DNA of 36,849 nt from the NCBI GenBank assembly GCA_003131625.1, contig PKVY01000131.1, positions 4,521-41,369 on the forward strand. The letters are read 5' to 3'. The notes beneath the pieces are model-generated. The model was not told where the DNA came from. It was given only the letters and a program-made list of their open reading frames with translations, and did no database searches. Position numbers and translations under genes: made by a program. This document shows, one piece after another, positions 30,037 through 36,849 of this stretch (position 1 is its first letter; each line of letters begins with the position of its first letter). Source of the DNA: Acidobacterium sp. Lineage in GTDB: Bacteria > Acidobacteriota > Terriglobia > Terriglobales > Acidobacteriaceae.

Positions 30037-31371
30037 CTACGAAACCGCGAAGCTGCCCGGCGGCTGCATCGAAGCCTCGACGGTCTGCAGCGTGTGCTGC
30101 AGATGACTCCTTTGTTCATCCTGCACCTGGCGCAGGCCCTGCTGTACGAGACCGAAAACCACATACCAGGAAACCAGTCCCGTAATGATGTCGTTCCCAA
30201 GAAACGGCAGCTGCATGAAGGCCGGAGCGTCCCAGATGGCGTGCATCGACACCGGGATCAGGAACGCTTTAAGAAAGCGCGCGTCAAGAAACATGGAGAG
30301 GTTTGCAGGCTTATCCTGCTTCACGCGCCAGAACGCGCCCGCCGCGATTGCCGTCCACGCCACGTGCCCCAGCGGAGCCAGAATGCCGCGCAGCCGCAGG
30401 ATCTGCAGCATCGCTACGATGCCCGCGTGCGTTGCCACCGGGATGGTCTGTCCCTGTTCGAGGCCCTGAAGCAAGCCGGGCAGCAGCGCCGAGTTGAGCG
30501 CGTAACCTGCCGTCTCAAAACACGCGAACCCCGCACCCACCGTCGCTCCAAACAGGATCCCGTTCAGGATGTATTTGTACCGGGTGCTGCGCATCACGAT
30601 GACCACCGTCGCCAGCTTGGCGACCTCCTCGACGATGCCCGCTTCCCACGTTCCCAGCTGGAAAATCGGCAGGGTGTAGCCCAGCAGAGCCACGCCCAGA
30701 GAAACCACTGCCCCAAACACAAACAGCTTCGCCACCATATGCAGGGAAACATTGCGCGGCGTGTTCAGCTCGAAGAAAAGCACCAGCGTCGCCAGGGGAA
30801 ACGCGAACGAGCCGAGAATCATCACCGCGGGAATCATGTTTCCAGCGTCGGACAGATGCAGGAGCATGAATGTGCAGATCAGGTACGCGACGATCATGGT
30901 GGCCAGCACGCGGAAGAAAAGCCATGGCTTCGGCCAACCCGTTTCCACCACATCGATCGCGGGCGTCGTCTTCGAGCTGCCGACCAGCATGTAGTCTTCC
31001 ACCTGCTCCGCGCTGCGCTTCTTGAACACATCGGAGAACATCTGCCCCAGGCTGAATCCCTCGAGCTGTTCCGTAGAGGCCAGGCTTTGGATTTTCGCCT
31101 GCAGGCTATGCAGGATATTCAGCTGCTGAGCCGTGTGGTGCGCCGGCTGCTGCACCACGTAATAAACCGGCTGCGGGGCGCCCTGATAGACGGGCTGCGG
31201 CACGCCGGAATAAGCAGGCGGTACGCCCTGTATCGCTGGTTGCGCGACGGGCACTGCCGAGCCGGGCTGAACATCCTGTACGCCGCTCGCAGCCCGATAA
31301 ACGGGGGCTCCGCAGCTCCTGCAAAACTTATCTTCCGGGGGGATTGCCGATCCACACTGGACGCAGTACAC
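30037..31371 (-). CDS. PrsW-family intramembrane protease with N-terminal zinc ribbon
   Basis: A 444-residue protein. Residues 1-21 form a zinc ribbon (C3, C6, C17, C20). A Pro/Gln/Tyr-rich linker with VPQPVYQGAPQPVYY-type repeats runs 30-80. The membrane domain (about 148-410, eight or so helices) holds all PrsW motifs: EEVAK (E248, E249, K252), FACFE (E286), GHVAWT (H336) and SMHAIWD (H377, W380, D381). PrsW in Bacillus cuts the anti-sigma factor RsiW. The GTG at 31371 is chosen because it begins the zinc ribbon and has GGAG seven bases upstream; the frame is open further upstream without domain content. First gene of the three-gene zinc-ribbon run. Confidence 0.88.
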   Translation of the reverse strand: MYCVQCGSAIPPEDKFCRSCGAPVYRAASGVQDVQPGSAVPVAQPAIQGVPPAYSGVPQPVYQGAPQPVYYVVQQPAHHTAQQLNILHSLQAKIQSLASTEQLEGFSLGQMFSDVFKKRSAEQVEDYMLVGSSKTTPAIDVVETGWPKPWLFFRVLATMIVAYLICTFMLLHLSDAGNMIPAVMILGSFAFPLATLVLFFELNTPRNVSLHMVAKLFVFGAVVSLGVALLGYTLPIFQLGTWEAGIVEEVAKLATVVIVMRSTRYKYILNGILFGATVGAGFACFETAGYALNSALLPGLLQGLEQGQTIPVATHAGIVAMLQILRLRGILAPLGHVAWTAIAAGAFWRVKQDKPANLSMFLDARFLKAFLIPVSMHAIWDAPAFMQLPFLGNDIITGLVSWYVVFGLVQQGLRQVQDEQRSHLQHTLQTVEASMQPPGSFAVS

Positions 31372-31527
31372 CTGGGTTCTCCACTTCTTCTTAAGCTGGG
31401 GGGATTGGTATAGCAACGTAGCATGGGTGTGTTTTCGAAGTAAAGAAGAGATTGCGGCTTCCGGGAGGGCCGGAACCTGCCCTTTCGCGGCTGCGTAGTT
31501 ACGCCAGGAACCCCCCAGGATTACTTC

Positions 31528-31988
31528 GTGAACGCACCTCCAGCTGCTCCACCCGGCGCCGCAAAACCTTCCCAACCCTGGTTCGTTTCCGGCCCTGCGA
31601 TCGTCGCGGGAATCGCGATCCTGAGGTTCGCGCTCGAGCTCCACGCAGGAGCCTCTCGCCCGAAGAGCGCGCCCGAACCGCCATCTTCGCCAATGACTGG
31701 GGCGTAGCGTCAGCAGTCGACTACTTCGGCCCGAAGTACGGCCTGCCCCGCGCCATCAGCAACCACAATTCCTACTGGTTCTGGGGACCGCGCGACTGCG
31801 ACGGCGGCACGGTCATCGTGCTGGGCAGCAACGGCGAAGGCGACCGCAAGTTCTTCTCGAGCGTCATCGCCGCCGGCCAGGTCGACAATCCGTGGTCACG
31901 CGAAGACGAGCACTTCACCATCTGGCTCTGCCGCGGATTGAAGTGGGATTTTCGCGCCGTCTGGCCAAGAATCAAAGGCTGGGGATGA
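31528..31988 (+). pseudogene. Collapsed family-39 glycosyltransferase: N- and C-terminal ends joined by a deletion
   Basis: The GTG at 31528 (AGGA seven bases upstream) starts a normal GT39/ArnT-like N-terminus (polar lead, then PAIVAGIAILRFALELHAG, the first membrane helix). This frame loses homology at about 31648. In a different frame, from about 31645 to the stop at 31988, lies the C-terminal periplasmic tail of the same family (RTAIFANDWGVASAVDYFGP, then NSYWFWGPRDCDGGTVIVLG and WLCRGLK). The intervening several hundred residues, with all catalytic loops, are missing, and the two ends are out of frame. The gene is therefore dead. Family assignment is from memory of GT39 ends. Confidence 0.75.
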
Positions 31989-32031
31989 ACGCAAACGCCA
32001 CAAGGGATTTGACCGCTGTAACCTGAGTAGC

Positions 32032-32322
32032 ATGTATGATCCCCCGCAACCCGGCGAGATTGTCAGGGAGGATTGTCTCAAGGCCCTCAATCTCACGGTG
32101 ACCGAAGCGGCGAAAGGCCTGGGGGTTACTCGCAAGACTCTCTCGTCGATTCTTAACGGCCACTCCGGCATTACGGCGGAAATGGCGCTGCGGCTGTCCA
32201 AAGCGTTCGGGAGTACGCCGGAGCACTGGCTGCAGATGCAGCTTGCCTATGATCTATGGCAAGCAAAGCGACGCACAAAAAAGCTGCACGTCAAGCGGTT
32301 CTTCGCTGCGGCGGCAGGCTAG
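32032..32322 (+). CDS. higA: HigA-family antitoxin / XRE-type regulator, without adjacent toxin
   Basis: A 96-residue protein opening with the HigA signature PPQPGEIVREDCL, followed by a helix-turn-helix of the XRE type (LTVTEAAKGLGVTRKTLSSILNGHSGITAEMALRLSKAFG) and the typical STPEHWLQMQLAYDLWQA. HigA normally pairs with the HigB mRNA interferase encoded just upstream; here the upstream 44 bp hold only the end of the glycosyltransferase pseudogene. No relE/higB-like frame is seen on either side, so this is a solitary antitoxin or a free-standing regulator. No clear Shine-Dalgarno. Confidence 0.88.
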   Translation: MYDPPQPGEIVREDCLKALNLTVTEAAKGLGVTRKTLSSILNGHSGITAEMALRLSKAFGSTPEHWLQMQLAYDLWQAKRRTKKLHVKRFFAAAAG

Positions 32323-32368
32323 CGAACACTACCAATTAAGGATGGGGATGCAGGAACAGGGGACGAGC

Positions 32369-32782
32369 CTAATCCAGCTTCTCCGGCTGAATGGCGATAT
32401 TCTTCTCGCCCGCCGCCTTCTTCTCCCAGTATTTCCTCACCCACGCCTCAAACGTCTTCCCCGCAGCGTTGTCGCGTCCGGTAAATGCCAGCGCGGCAAT
32501 GTCGGAATAGGGGATCGTTAGCTTCGTCCGCTCCTCGGAGGGCATCACGCGCACTGCCGAATCCTGCAAGCTAGCTCCAGTGCGCCGATCGAAGACATAC
32601 CCGTGCACCACGCGCCCATCCTTCAGCGTCAGCGTCACGTCCCCGCGATAATCGAAGGCCTTCTCCAGCGCCTGACGAACCTCATTCTCGCCTGCCAGCG
32701 ACGGAATCCACCCCTCGAGCTGCTCGCGCTGGCGGCCTTCCATCACCTCAACGCTGTTCGGGTCCACGGTCGGCTGACTCAT
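32369..32782 (-). CDS. Unknown protein coupled to hpnH in the hopanoid operon
   Basis: A 137-residue soluble protein whose ATG overlaps the hpnH stop by 4 nt. An N-terminal helix (REQLEGWIPSLAGENEVRQALEKAFDYRG) is followed by a strand-rich part (DVTLTLKDGRVVHGYVFDRR, VRVMPSEERTKLTIPYSDIAALAF) and a basic C-terminal helix (FEAWVRKYWEKKAAGEK). The D-G-R-x-x-x-G-Y-V phrase resembles a small SH3/LSm-like barrel, but this is weak inference. No signal peptide or membrane segment. Tight coupling suggests a role with HpnH or in extended-hopanoid synthesis. Confidence 0.78.
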   Translation of the reverse strand: MSQPTVDPNSVEVMEGRQREQLEGWIPSLAGENEVRQALEKAFDYRGDVTLTLKDGRVVHGYVFDRRTGASLQDSAVRVMPSEERTKLTIPYSDIAALAFTGRDNAAGKTFEAWVRKYWEKKAAGEKNIAIQPEKLD

Positions 32783-33915
32783 ACGCGAGTTCCCTCTTCC
32801 ACCGTGACATGCGTCTCAATCTGGGCGTTAATCTGCACCAGCGGATTGAAGCTGTGCACCGGCTTCACCGGCTCGTTCAACAAATCCAGCGCGCCCTTGT
32901 CCGGATACAGATTCATCATTGCCTTCGCGGTCTGCCACAAGCCCTTCAGCGACCCGAAGGTGTAGTTCACAGCCGAGCCTTCATACCCCGAGTGCACCAT
33001 GCAGTTCGCGCACTTCGGATTGCCGCTCTCGGTCCCGTAGTGCGACCAATCCGTCGAATCGATCAGTTCCTGGAACGTATCCGCGTAACCGTCCTGCAGC
33101 AGGTAGCAGGGCTTTTGCCAGCCGAAGATGCTGAACGTCGGCATCGCCCACGCCGTGCACTTGAAATCCCGCTTGCCCATGATGAATTCGAGGTAGAGAT
33201 AATTCGCGTTGAACTTCCAGCTCTTCTTCCGGTTCGAAAGGATCGCGCGGAACAGCCGCCGCGAACGCGCTCGCCCCAGGAAGTGCTTCTGATCGGGCGC
33301 CTTTTCGTACGTGTATCCCGGCGCGACCATCATCGCCTCGACGCCCACCGTCATCAGATCGTCAAAGTGCCCGCGCACCGAGTTGGGATCGGCGCCGTCG
33401 AACAGCGTCGTGTTCGTCGTCACGCGGAATCCCCCAGCAACCGCGGCCTTGATTCCTTCCATCGCGATGTCGTATCCGCCCTCGCGGCACACCGAGAAGT
33501 CGTGGTGCTCGCGTTGCCCATCGAGGTGAACCGAAAACGACAAAAACTTGCTCGGCTTGAACAAATGAAGCTTTTCTTTCAGAAGCAGTGCGTTCGTGCA
33601 CAAATAAACGTACTTCTTCCGCGCTACCAACCCCTCCACGATCTTGTCGATCTGCGGATGCAGCAGCGGCTCTCCGCCTGGAATCGAGACCATCGGCGTG
33701 CCCGACTCTTCGACGGCGCGGAAGCACTCCTCCGGCGTCAGTTCCTGCTTCAAAATGTGCGGCGGGTACTGAATCTTGCCGCAGCCGGCACACGCCAGAT
33801 TGCAGCGGAACAGCGGCTCCAGCATGGTGACCAGCGGAAAGCGCTTTCGTCCCTTCAGCTTCTGCGTCAGAACGTACGTGGCAACCGTCCACGCCTGCGA
33901 TACAGGTACCGCCAT
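32779..33915 (-). CDS. hpnH: Adenosyl-hopene transferase HpnH (radical SAM)
   Basis: Adds the 5'-deoxyadenosyl group of S-adenosylmethionine to diploptene, the first step to C35 hopanoids. The 378-residue protein carries the cluster motif C-x3-C-x2-C (C38, C42, C45 in RCNLACAGC), the GGEPLLHP segment, and SVHLDGQREHHD. C-terminal cysteines are present in GNPKCANCMVHSGYEGSA. The N-terminus, MAVPVSQAWTVATYVL, is characteristic of HpnH. Excellent Shine-Dalgarno GGAGGAAGGA. It lies 84 bp downstream of shc, with a hairpin repeat between them, and overlaps the next gene by 4 nt. Confidence 0.95.
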   Translation of the reverse strand: MAVPVSQAWTVATYVLTQKLKGRKRFPLVTMLEPLFRCNLACAGCGKIQYPPHILKQELTPEECFRAVEESGTPMVSIPGGEPLLHPQIDKIVEGLVARKKYVYLCTNALLLKEKLHLFKPSKFLSFSVHLDGQREHHDFSVCREGGYDIAMEGIKAAVAGGFRVTTNTTLFDGADPNSVRGHFDDLMTVGVEAMMVAPGYTYEKAPDQKHFLGRARSRRLFRAILSNRKKSWKFNANYLYLEFIMGKRDFKCTAWAMPTFSIFGWQKPCYLLQDGYADTFQELIDSTDWSHYGTESGNPKCANCMVHSGYEGSAVNYTFGSLKGLWQTAKAMMNLYPDKGALDLLNEPVKPVHSFNPLVQINAQIETHVTVEEGTRV

Positions 33916-33944
33916 CAGGAATCCTTCCTCCGTTTAAAAACTCT

Positions 33945-33997
33945 TGTCATCCCGACCGGAGCACGCCGTTTTCGGCGTGCGCAGCGGAGGGACCTGC
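33945..33997. repeat. Dispersed hairpin repeat (TGTCATCC...GGACCTGC type) between shc and hpnH
   Basis: A 53-bp element beginning TGTCATCCCGACCGGAGC and ending GGAGGGACCTGC. Inside is a perfect 8-bp stem, GCACGCCG (33961-33968) with loop TTTT and CGGCGTGC (33973-33980). I recognise these conserved ends from repeats scattered between genes in acidobacterial genomes. It lies between the stop of shc and the start of hpnH and will form a hairpin in their mRNA. Only one copy is in this window. Confidence 0.7.
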
Positions 33998-33999
33998 TT

Positions 34000-36072
34000 C
34001 TATTTCGCGTCCCCAGCTGCCATGGCCCGCTTGTAATTCGTCAGCGCCAGTAACGGAAAATAATCCCGATACAGTGGATACGCCAGGTAAAACACCCGCG
34101 GGAATCCCGTCCCCGTGTAAATCGCCTGGCGCGTCTTGCCCTGGCCGAGACTCTCGTCCCACGTGCCGTCCCCCTGCTGCCTTGCCAACAGCCATTTGAT
34201 GCCCTTCGCTACCGAGTCGCTCCGCGTATCGCCCGCCGCCAGCAGTCCCAGAATCCCCCACGCCGTCTGCGAAGGTGTGCTTACGCCCACTCCGCGCGTC
34301 ACAGGATCGTCATAGCTGCCGCAGCTCTCGCCCCATCCGCCATCGGCGTTCTGCACCATGCGAATCCACTCCGCCGCCTGCTGGATTTCCGGCTCGTGAT
34401 TCCAGACCCCAATCGCTTCGAGTCCCCGCAGCACCAGAAACGTCCCGTACAGATAATTCACGCCCCAGCGGCCGAACCAGCTCCCATCGGCTTCCTGTTC
34501 CGCGTAGATGAACTTGATCGCCTTCTCCACGCGCCGGTCTTTGCGCGTGTAGCCGTACGTCGCCAGCATCTCGAGGATGCGTCCCGTGATGTCCACCGCC
34601 GGCGGATCGAGCATCGCGTTGTGGTCGGCGAACGGGATGTGCTGGAAGATCAACCGCGTGTTGTCCTTGTCGAAGCTAGCCCACCCGCCATTCCGGCACT
34701 GCATCGAGAAGACCCACTCAATCGCCCGCTGGCACACGTCGTACTGGTACCGCTCCCGCGGATTGTCGACCCTATTCAGCGCCAGCAAAACCTGCCCGGT
34801 ATCATCCACATCCGGGTAAAACTCATTGTTGAACTCGAAGTACCATCCGCCCGGCTGCGCATGCCGACTCTTCACCGCCCAGTCGCCCTTGTGCCGGACC
34901 TCTTTTGACAGCATCCAGTCGACCGCCTGCAGCAGCCGCGGATCCCTGCGGTCCACTCCCGCCTCGCCCAGCGCGTATACCGCCTGGGCCGTATCCCACA
35001 CCGGCGACATGCACGGCTGCATGCGGAACGTCGGCTCCGGATAATCCTTCGTCCCCTGCGGCTCGTCGATCCCCAGCTTCTCGAACTCATCCATCGCGCG
35101 AATGACCTGCGGATCGTCCAGCGAATATCCCAGGCACCGCAGCGCAATGATCGAGTTCAGGATCGCCGGATAAATCGCGCCCAGCCCATCGGACATTTCC
35201 AGCCGCTCCAGCATCCACTTCTGCGCCTTCTTCAGCGCCATCGACCGCAGGGGCCGAATATGAATGCGCTCGAACCAGTGGGTCAGGCGGTCGATGAAGA
35301 TGAAGAAATTCCGCCAGCTGACGACGTGCTCGCGATCCCACTTCAGGCGAAGATCGGCATGCTCCCGTCCGCCCACGAACAACTCGCTGATCCCATGCTC
35401 CGGCGGAATCTTCTTGTAGGGCTTTTTGGCATAAGCAATCGACAACGGCACCAGGATCGCGCGCGACCACGACGAAATCTCGTAGATGTTGAACCAGAAC
35501 CAGTTCGGAAAGAGCACGATCTCCGGCGGGATCGCCGGCACTGAGTTGTACTCGTACTGCCCCAGCGAGCACAGATAGATCTTCGTAAACGTGTTGCACG
35601 CGGTCACGCCGCCGTGCGCCAGAATCCACTCCCGCGTCTCGGTCAGAATCGGATCGTCCGCGGACCACCCCATCAGCTTGCACGCGAAATAGCACTTCAC
35701 CGACAGGCTGATGTTGCCCGGTCCGCCCGGATAGAGCGACCAGCTGCCATCCTCGTTTCGATAACGCAGAATCTCAGCGAGCGCCCGCTGCATCTTCCCC
35801 GCATCGCCCGTTCCCAGCAGCACATGCAGAAAGATGTAATCGGCCTCCAGCATCGAGTCGCCTTCGAGCTCCCCGCTCCAGTAGCCTTCCGGATGCTGGT
35901 CGGCAAGGATCGAATCCCGCGAGCGCTCGATCGACCGCGCAACGTCTTCCAGAGCGGCGTCGATCCGCCCAAACTTCACGACTTGTGCCGGGGGGCTACT
36001 CGCAGGCTCGTCGACCGCAAAAGGGCCTTCAGACGTAAGTCTCGGACGCGCTTTTTGAAGAGGTGTGGTCAT
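34000..36072 (-). CDS. shc: Squalene-hopene cyclase
   Basis: Cyclises squalene to hopene/hopanol at the inner membrane. The 690-residue protein (ATG at 36072) has the catalytic D-x-D-D motif as DVDD (residues 421-424) in FYPDVDDTGQVLLAL. Several QW repeats are visible: GSWSLYPGG, GGWASFDKDN, GSWFGRWGVNYLYGTF, GGWGESCGSY and GTWDESLGQ. The family is usually about 630-720 residues, so this is full length. A GTG at 36090 would add six residues; neither start has a clear Shine-Dalgarno. It lies 51 bp downstream of ispH, which supplies isoprenoid precursors. Confidence 0.96.
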   Translation of the reverse strand: MTTPLQKARPRLTSEGPFAVDEPASSPPAQVVKFGRIDAALEDVARSIERSRDSILADQHPEGYWSGELEGDSMLEADYIFLHVLLGTGDAGKMQRALAEILRYRNEDGSWSLYPGGPGNISLSVKCYFACKLMGWSADDPILTETREWILAHGGVTACNTFTKIYLCSLGQYEYNSVPAIPPEIVLFPNWFWFNIYEISSWSRAILVPLSIAYAKKPYKKIPPEHGISELFVGGREHADLRLKWDREHVVSWRNFFIFIDRLTHWFERIHIRPLRSMALKKAQKWMLERLEMSDGLGAIYPAILNSIIALRCLGYSLDDPQVIRAMDEFEKLGIDEPQGTKDYPEPTFRMQPCMSPVWDTAQAVYALGEAGVDRRDPRLLQAVDWMLSKEVRHKGDWAVKSRHAQPGGWYFEFNNEFYPDVDDTGQVLLALNRVDNPRERYQYDVCQRAIEWVFSMQCRNGGWASFDKDNTRLIFQHIPFADHNAMLDPPAVDITGRILEMLATYGYTRKDRRVEKAIKFIYAEQEADGSWFGRWGVNYLYGTFLVLRGLEAIGVWNHEPEIQQAAEWIRMVQNADGGWGESCGSYDDPVTRGVGVSTPSQTAWGILGLLAAGDTRSDSVAKGIKWLLARQQGDGTWDESLGQGKTRQAIYTGTGFPRVFYLAYPLYRDYFPLLALTNYKRAMAAGDAK

Positions 36073-36123
36073 AGTATTCGAGAAAAACACTTCATACTAC
36101 GATGCGATGCCCGCACCAGTTCG

Positions 36124-36849
36124 TTAGACTCCTGCAGGGGTTGCCGGGGCCCCCGACGCACCCGGGTTTGGTGTGGCGGGGTGACTTGTCGAAGGAGCCG
36201 ATTGGATGGCCTGCACAATCTCCGGAGGAAGCCCAAACCGGACGTTTTCCGGCATGACCTCAACCTCCTCAACGGTTCCGAAACCGCTGCTCTTCAGATA
36301 ATCGATCACGCCTTCGACCAGAATCTCCGGCGCCGACGCGCCCGCCGTGACGGCGACGTTGTTCACGCCTTTGAGCCATGCGGGATTGATGGCCTCCGCG
36401 TTGTCGATCAGGTAGCCCTGCGTGCCCAGGTTGCATGAAACCTCGACCAGCCGGTTGGAATTCGAGCTGTTGTTCGATCCCACCACCAGCACCAGATCCG
36501 CGCTGTGCGCCACGTTCTTCACCGCCACCTGCCGATTCTCCGTGGCGTAGCAAATGTCCTGCGAATGCGGCCCCACAATTTTCGGAAACTTGATCTTCAG
36601 CGCCTGAATGATGTCGTGCGACTCATCCAGCGACAGCGTGGTCTGGGTCAGATACGCTACGTGCTCCGGATCCGGCACCTCCAGCGTCTGCACTTCCTGC
36701 ACGCTCGATACGACTTGTGTCACATCGGGCGCCTCGCCCAGCGTGCCCTCAATCTCGTCGTGGTCCCGGTGCCCGATCAGCACCAGCGAATACCCCTGCC
36801 GCGCGAACTTGACCGCCTCCACGTGGACCTTGGTCACCAGCGGGCAGGT
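36124..36849 (-). CDS. ispH: 4-hydroxy-3-methylbut-2-enyl diphosphate reductase IspH (partial)
   Basis: Last enzyme of the MEP isoprenoid pathway, making IPP and DMAPP with a 4Fe-4S cluster. The window holds the C-terminal 241 residues; the N-terminus lies beyond 36849. Visible signatures are the second cluster Cys in TCPLVTKVHVEAVKFA at the very edge, YLTQTTLS, DICYATENRQ, the substrate-binding SNNSSNSNRL, and the third Cys in VSCNLGTQ. TAGASAPE is also present. A short Pro/Ala/Ser-rich tail (about 24 residues) is extra relative to the usual end. Leads the hopanoid run ispH-shc-hpnH. Confidence 0.93.
   Translation of the reverse strand, partial: TCPLVTKVHVEAVKFARQGYSLVLIGHRDHDEIEGTLGEAPDVTQVVSSVQEVQTLEVPDPEHVAYLTQTTLSLDESHDIIQALKIKFPKIVGPHSQDICYATENRQVAVKNVAHSADLVLVVGSNNSSNSNRLVEVSCNLGTQGYLIDNAEAINPAWLKGVNNVAVTAGASAPEILVEGVIDYLKSSGFGTVEEVEVMPENVRFGLPPEIVQAIQSAPSTSHPATPNPGASGAPATPAGV

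Noticed and set aside
30094-31413. 439-codon plus-strand frame opposite the PrsW gene
   Set aside because: Arg/His/Gln-rich shadow; the opposite strand encodes all PrsW motifs and a zinc ribbon.
32809-34053. 414-codon plus-strand frame opposite hpnH
   Set aside because: Arg/His/Val-rich shadow that crosses the hairpin repeat; hpnH is certain.

Overview
The window is high-GC (roughly 60-65% by eye), densely coded bacterial chromosome. The most likely source is an acidobacterium (Acidobacteriota, Terriglobia/Acidobacteriaceae-like). This is an inference from the gene set: futalosine-pathway MqnA, an ispH-shc-hpnH hopanoid cluster, a DUF4199/LuxR membrane pair, a coiled-coil outer-membrane barrel protein, a large secreted PIG-L deacetylase, and a dispersed hairpin repeat starting TGTCATCC. 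No rRNA, tRNA, phage, transposase or CRISPR array was seen.

Layout. 1-2.8 kb (minus): a truncated VOC protein, a DUF4199 membrane protein, a membrane-anchored LuxR-type regulator and threonine synthase. 2.8-3.6 kb (plus): a PIN-toxin/ribbon-helix-helix module behind a palindromic operator. 3.6-5.2 kb (minus): mqnA and an overlapping DedA-like membrane protein. 5.4-9.7 kb (plus): dprA and topA, followed by a 12-copy heptamer tract and a bidirectional terminator. 9.8-14.9 kb (minus): an outer-membrane barrel protein and a secreted PIG-L protein. 14.9-18.2 kb (plus): an APC permease, a small unknown, mobA and an MlaF-like ATPase. 18.3-19.8 kb (minus): a secreted unknown and a second PIN/antitoxin module. 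19.9-25.0 kb (plus): nadE, a DsbA-like protein, an isochorismatase-fold protein, a 75-residue protein with its own strong promoter and terminator, and a protein with two winged-helix-like halves. 25.1-26.3 kb (minus): dcd and a LuxR regulator whose receiver lacks the phospho-acceptor Asp. 26.5-27.9 kb (plus): HU and an M50 protease. 27.9-31.4 kb (minus): DUF4386, two zinc-ribbon membrane paralogues and a zinc-ribbon PrsW protease. 31.5-32.3 kb (plus): a collapsed glycosyltransferase pseudogene and an orphan HigA. 32.4-36.8 kb (minus): ispH, shc, hpnH and a small unknown, which is a hopanoid operon.

Main points of interest. (1) Three adjacent co-directional genes encode an N-terminal zinc ribbon joined to a membrane domain. 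One is a PrsW intramembrane protease with all its motifs; the other two are single-pass paralogues that could be partners or substrates. (2) Four genes (both toxin-antitoxin modules, mqnA and nadE) have a -10-like hexamer 5-6 nt before the start codon, which predicts leaderless mRNAs. In both toxin-antitoxin modules a long imperfect palindrome overlaps or adjoins that hexamer. (3) The last 88 bp of the M50 protease gene is repeated exactly 680 bp downstream, bracketing a DUF4386 gene. (4) A LuxR DNA-binding domain is joined to what looks like half of a DUF4199 membrane domain, beside a full DUF4199 gene. (5) A 137-residue unknown protein is translationally coupled to hpnH.

All assignments come from reading the sequence. 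No database search or computation was run, so names rest on recognisable motifs, length and context.
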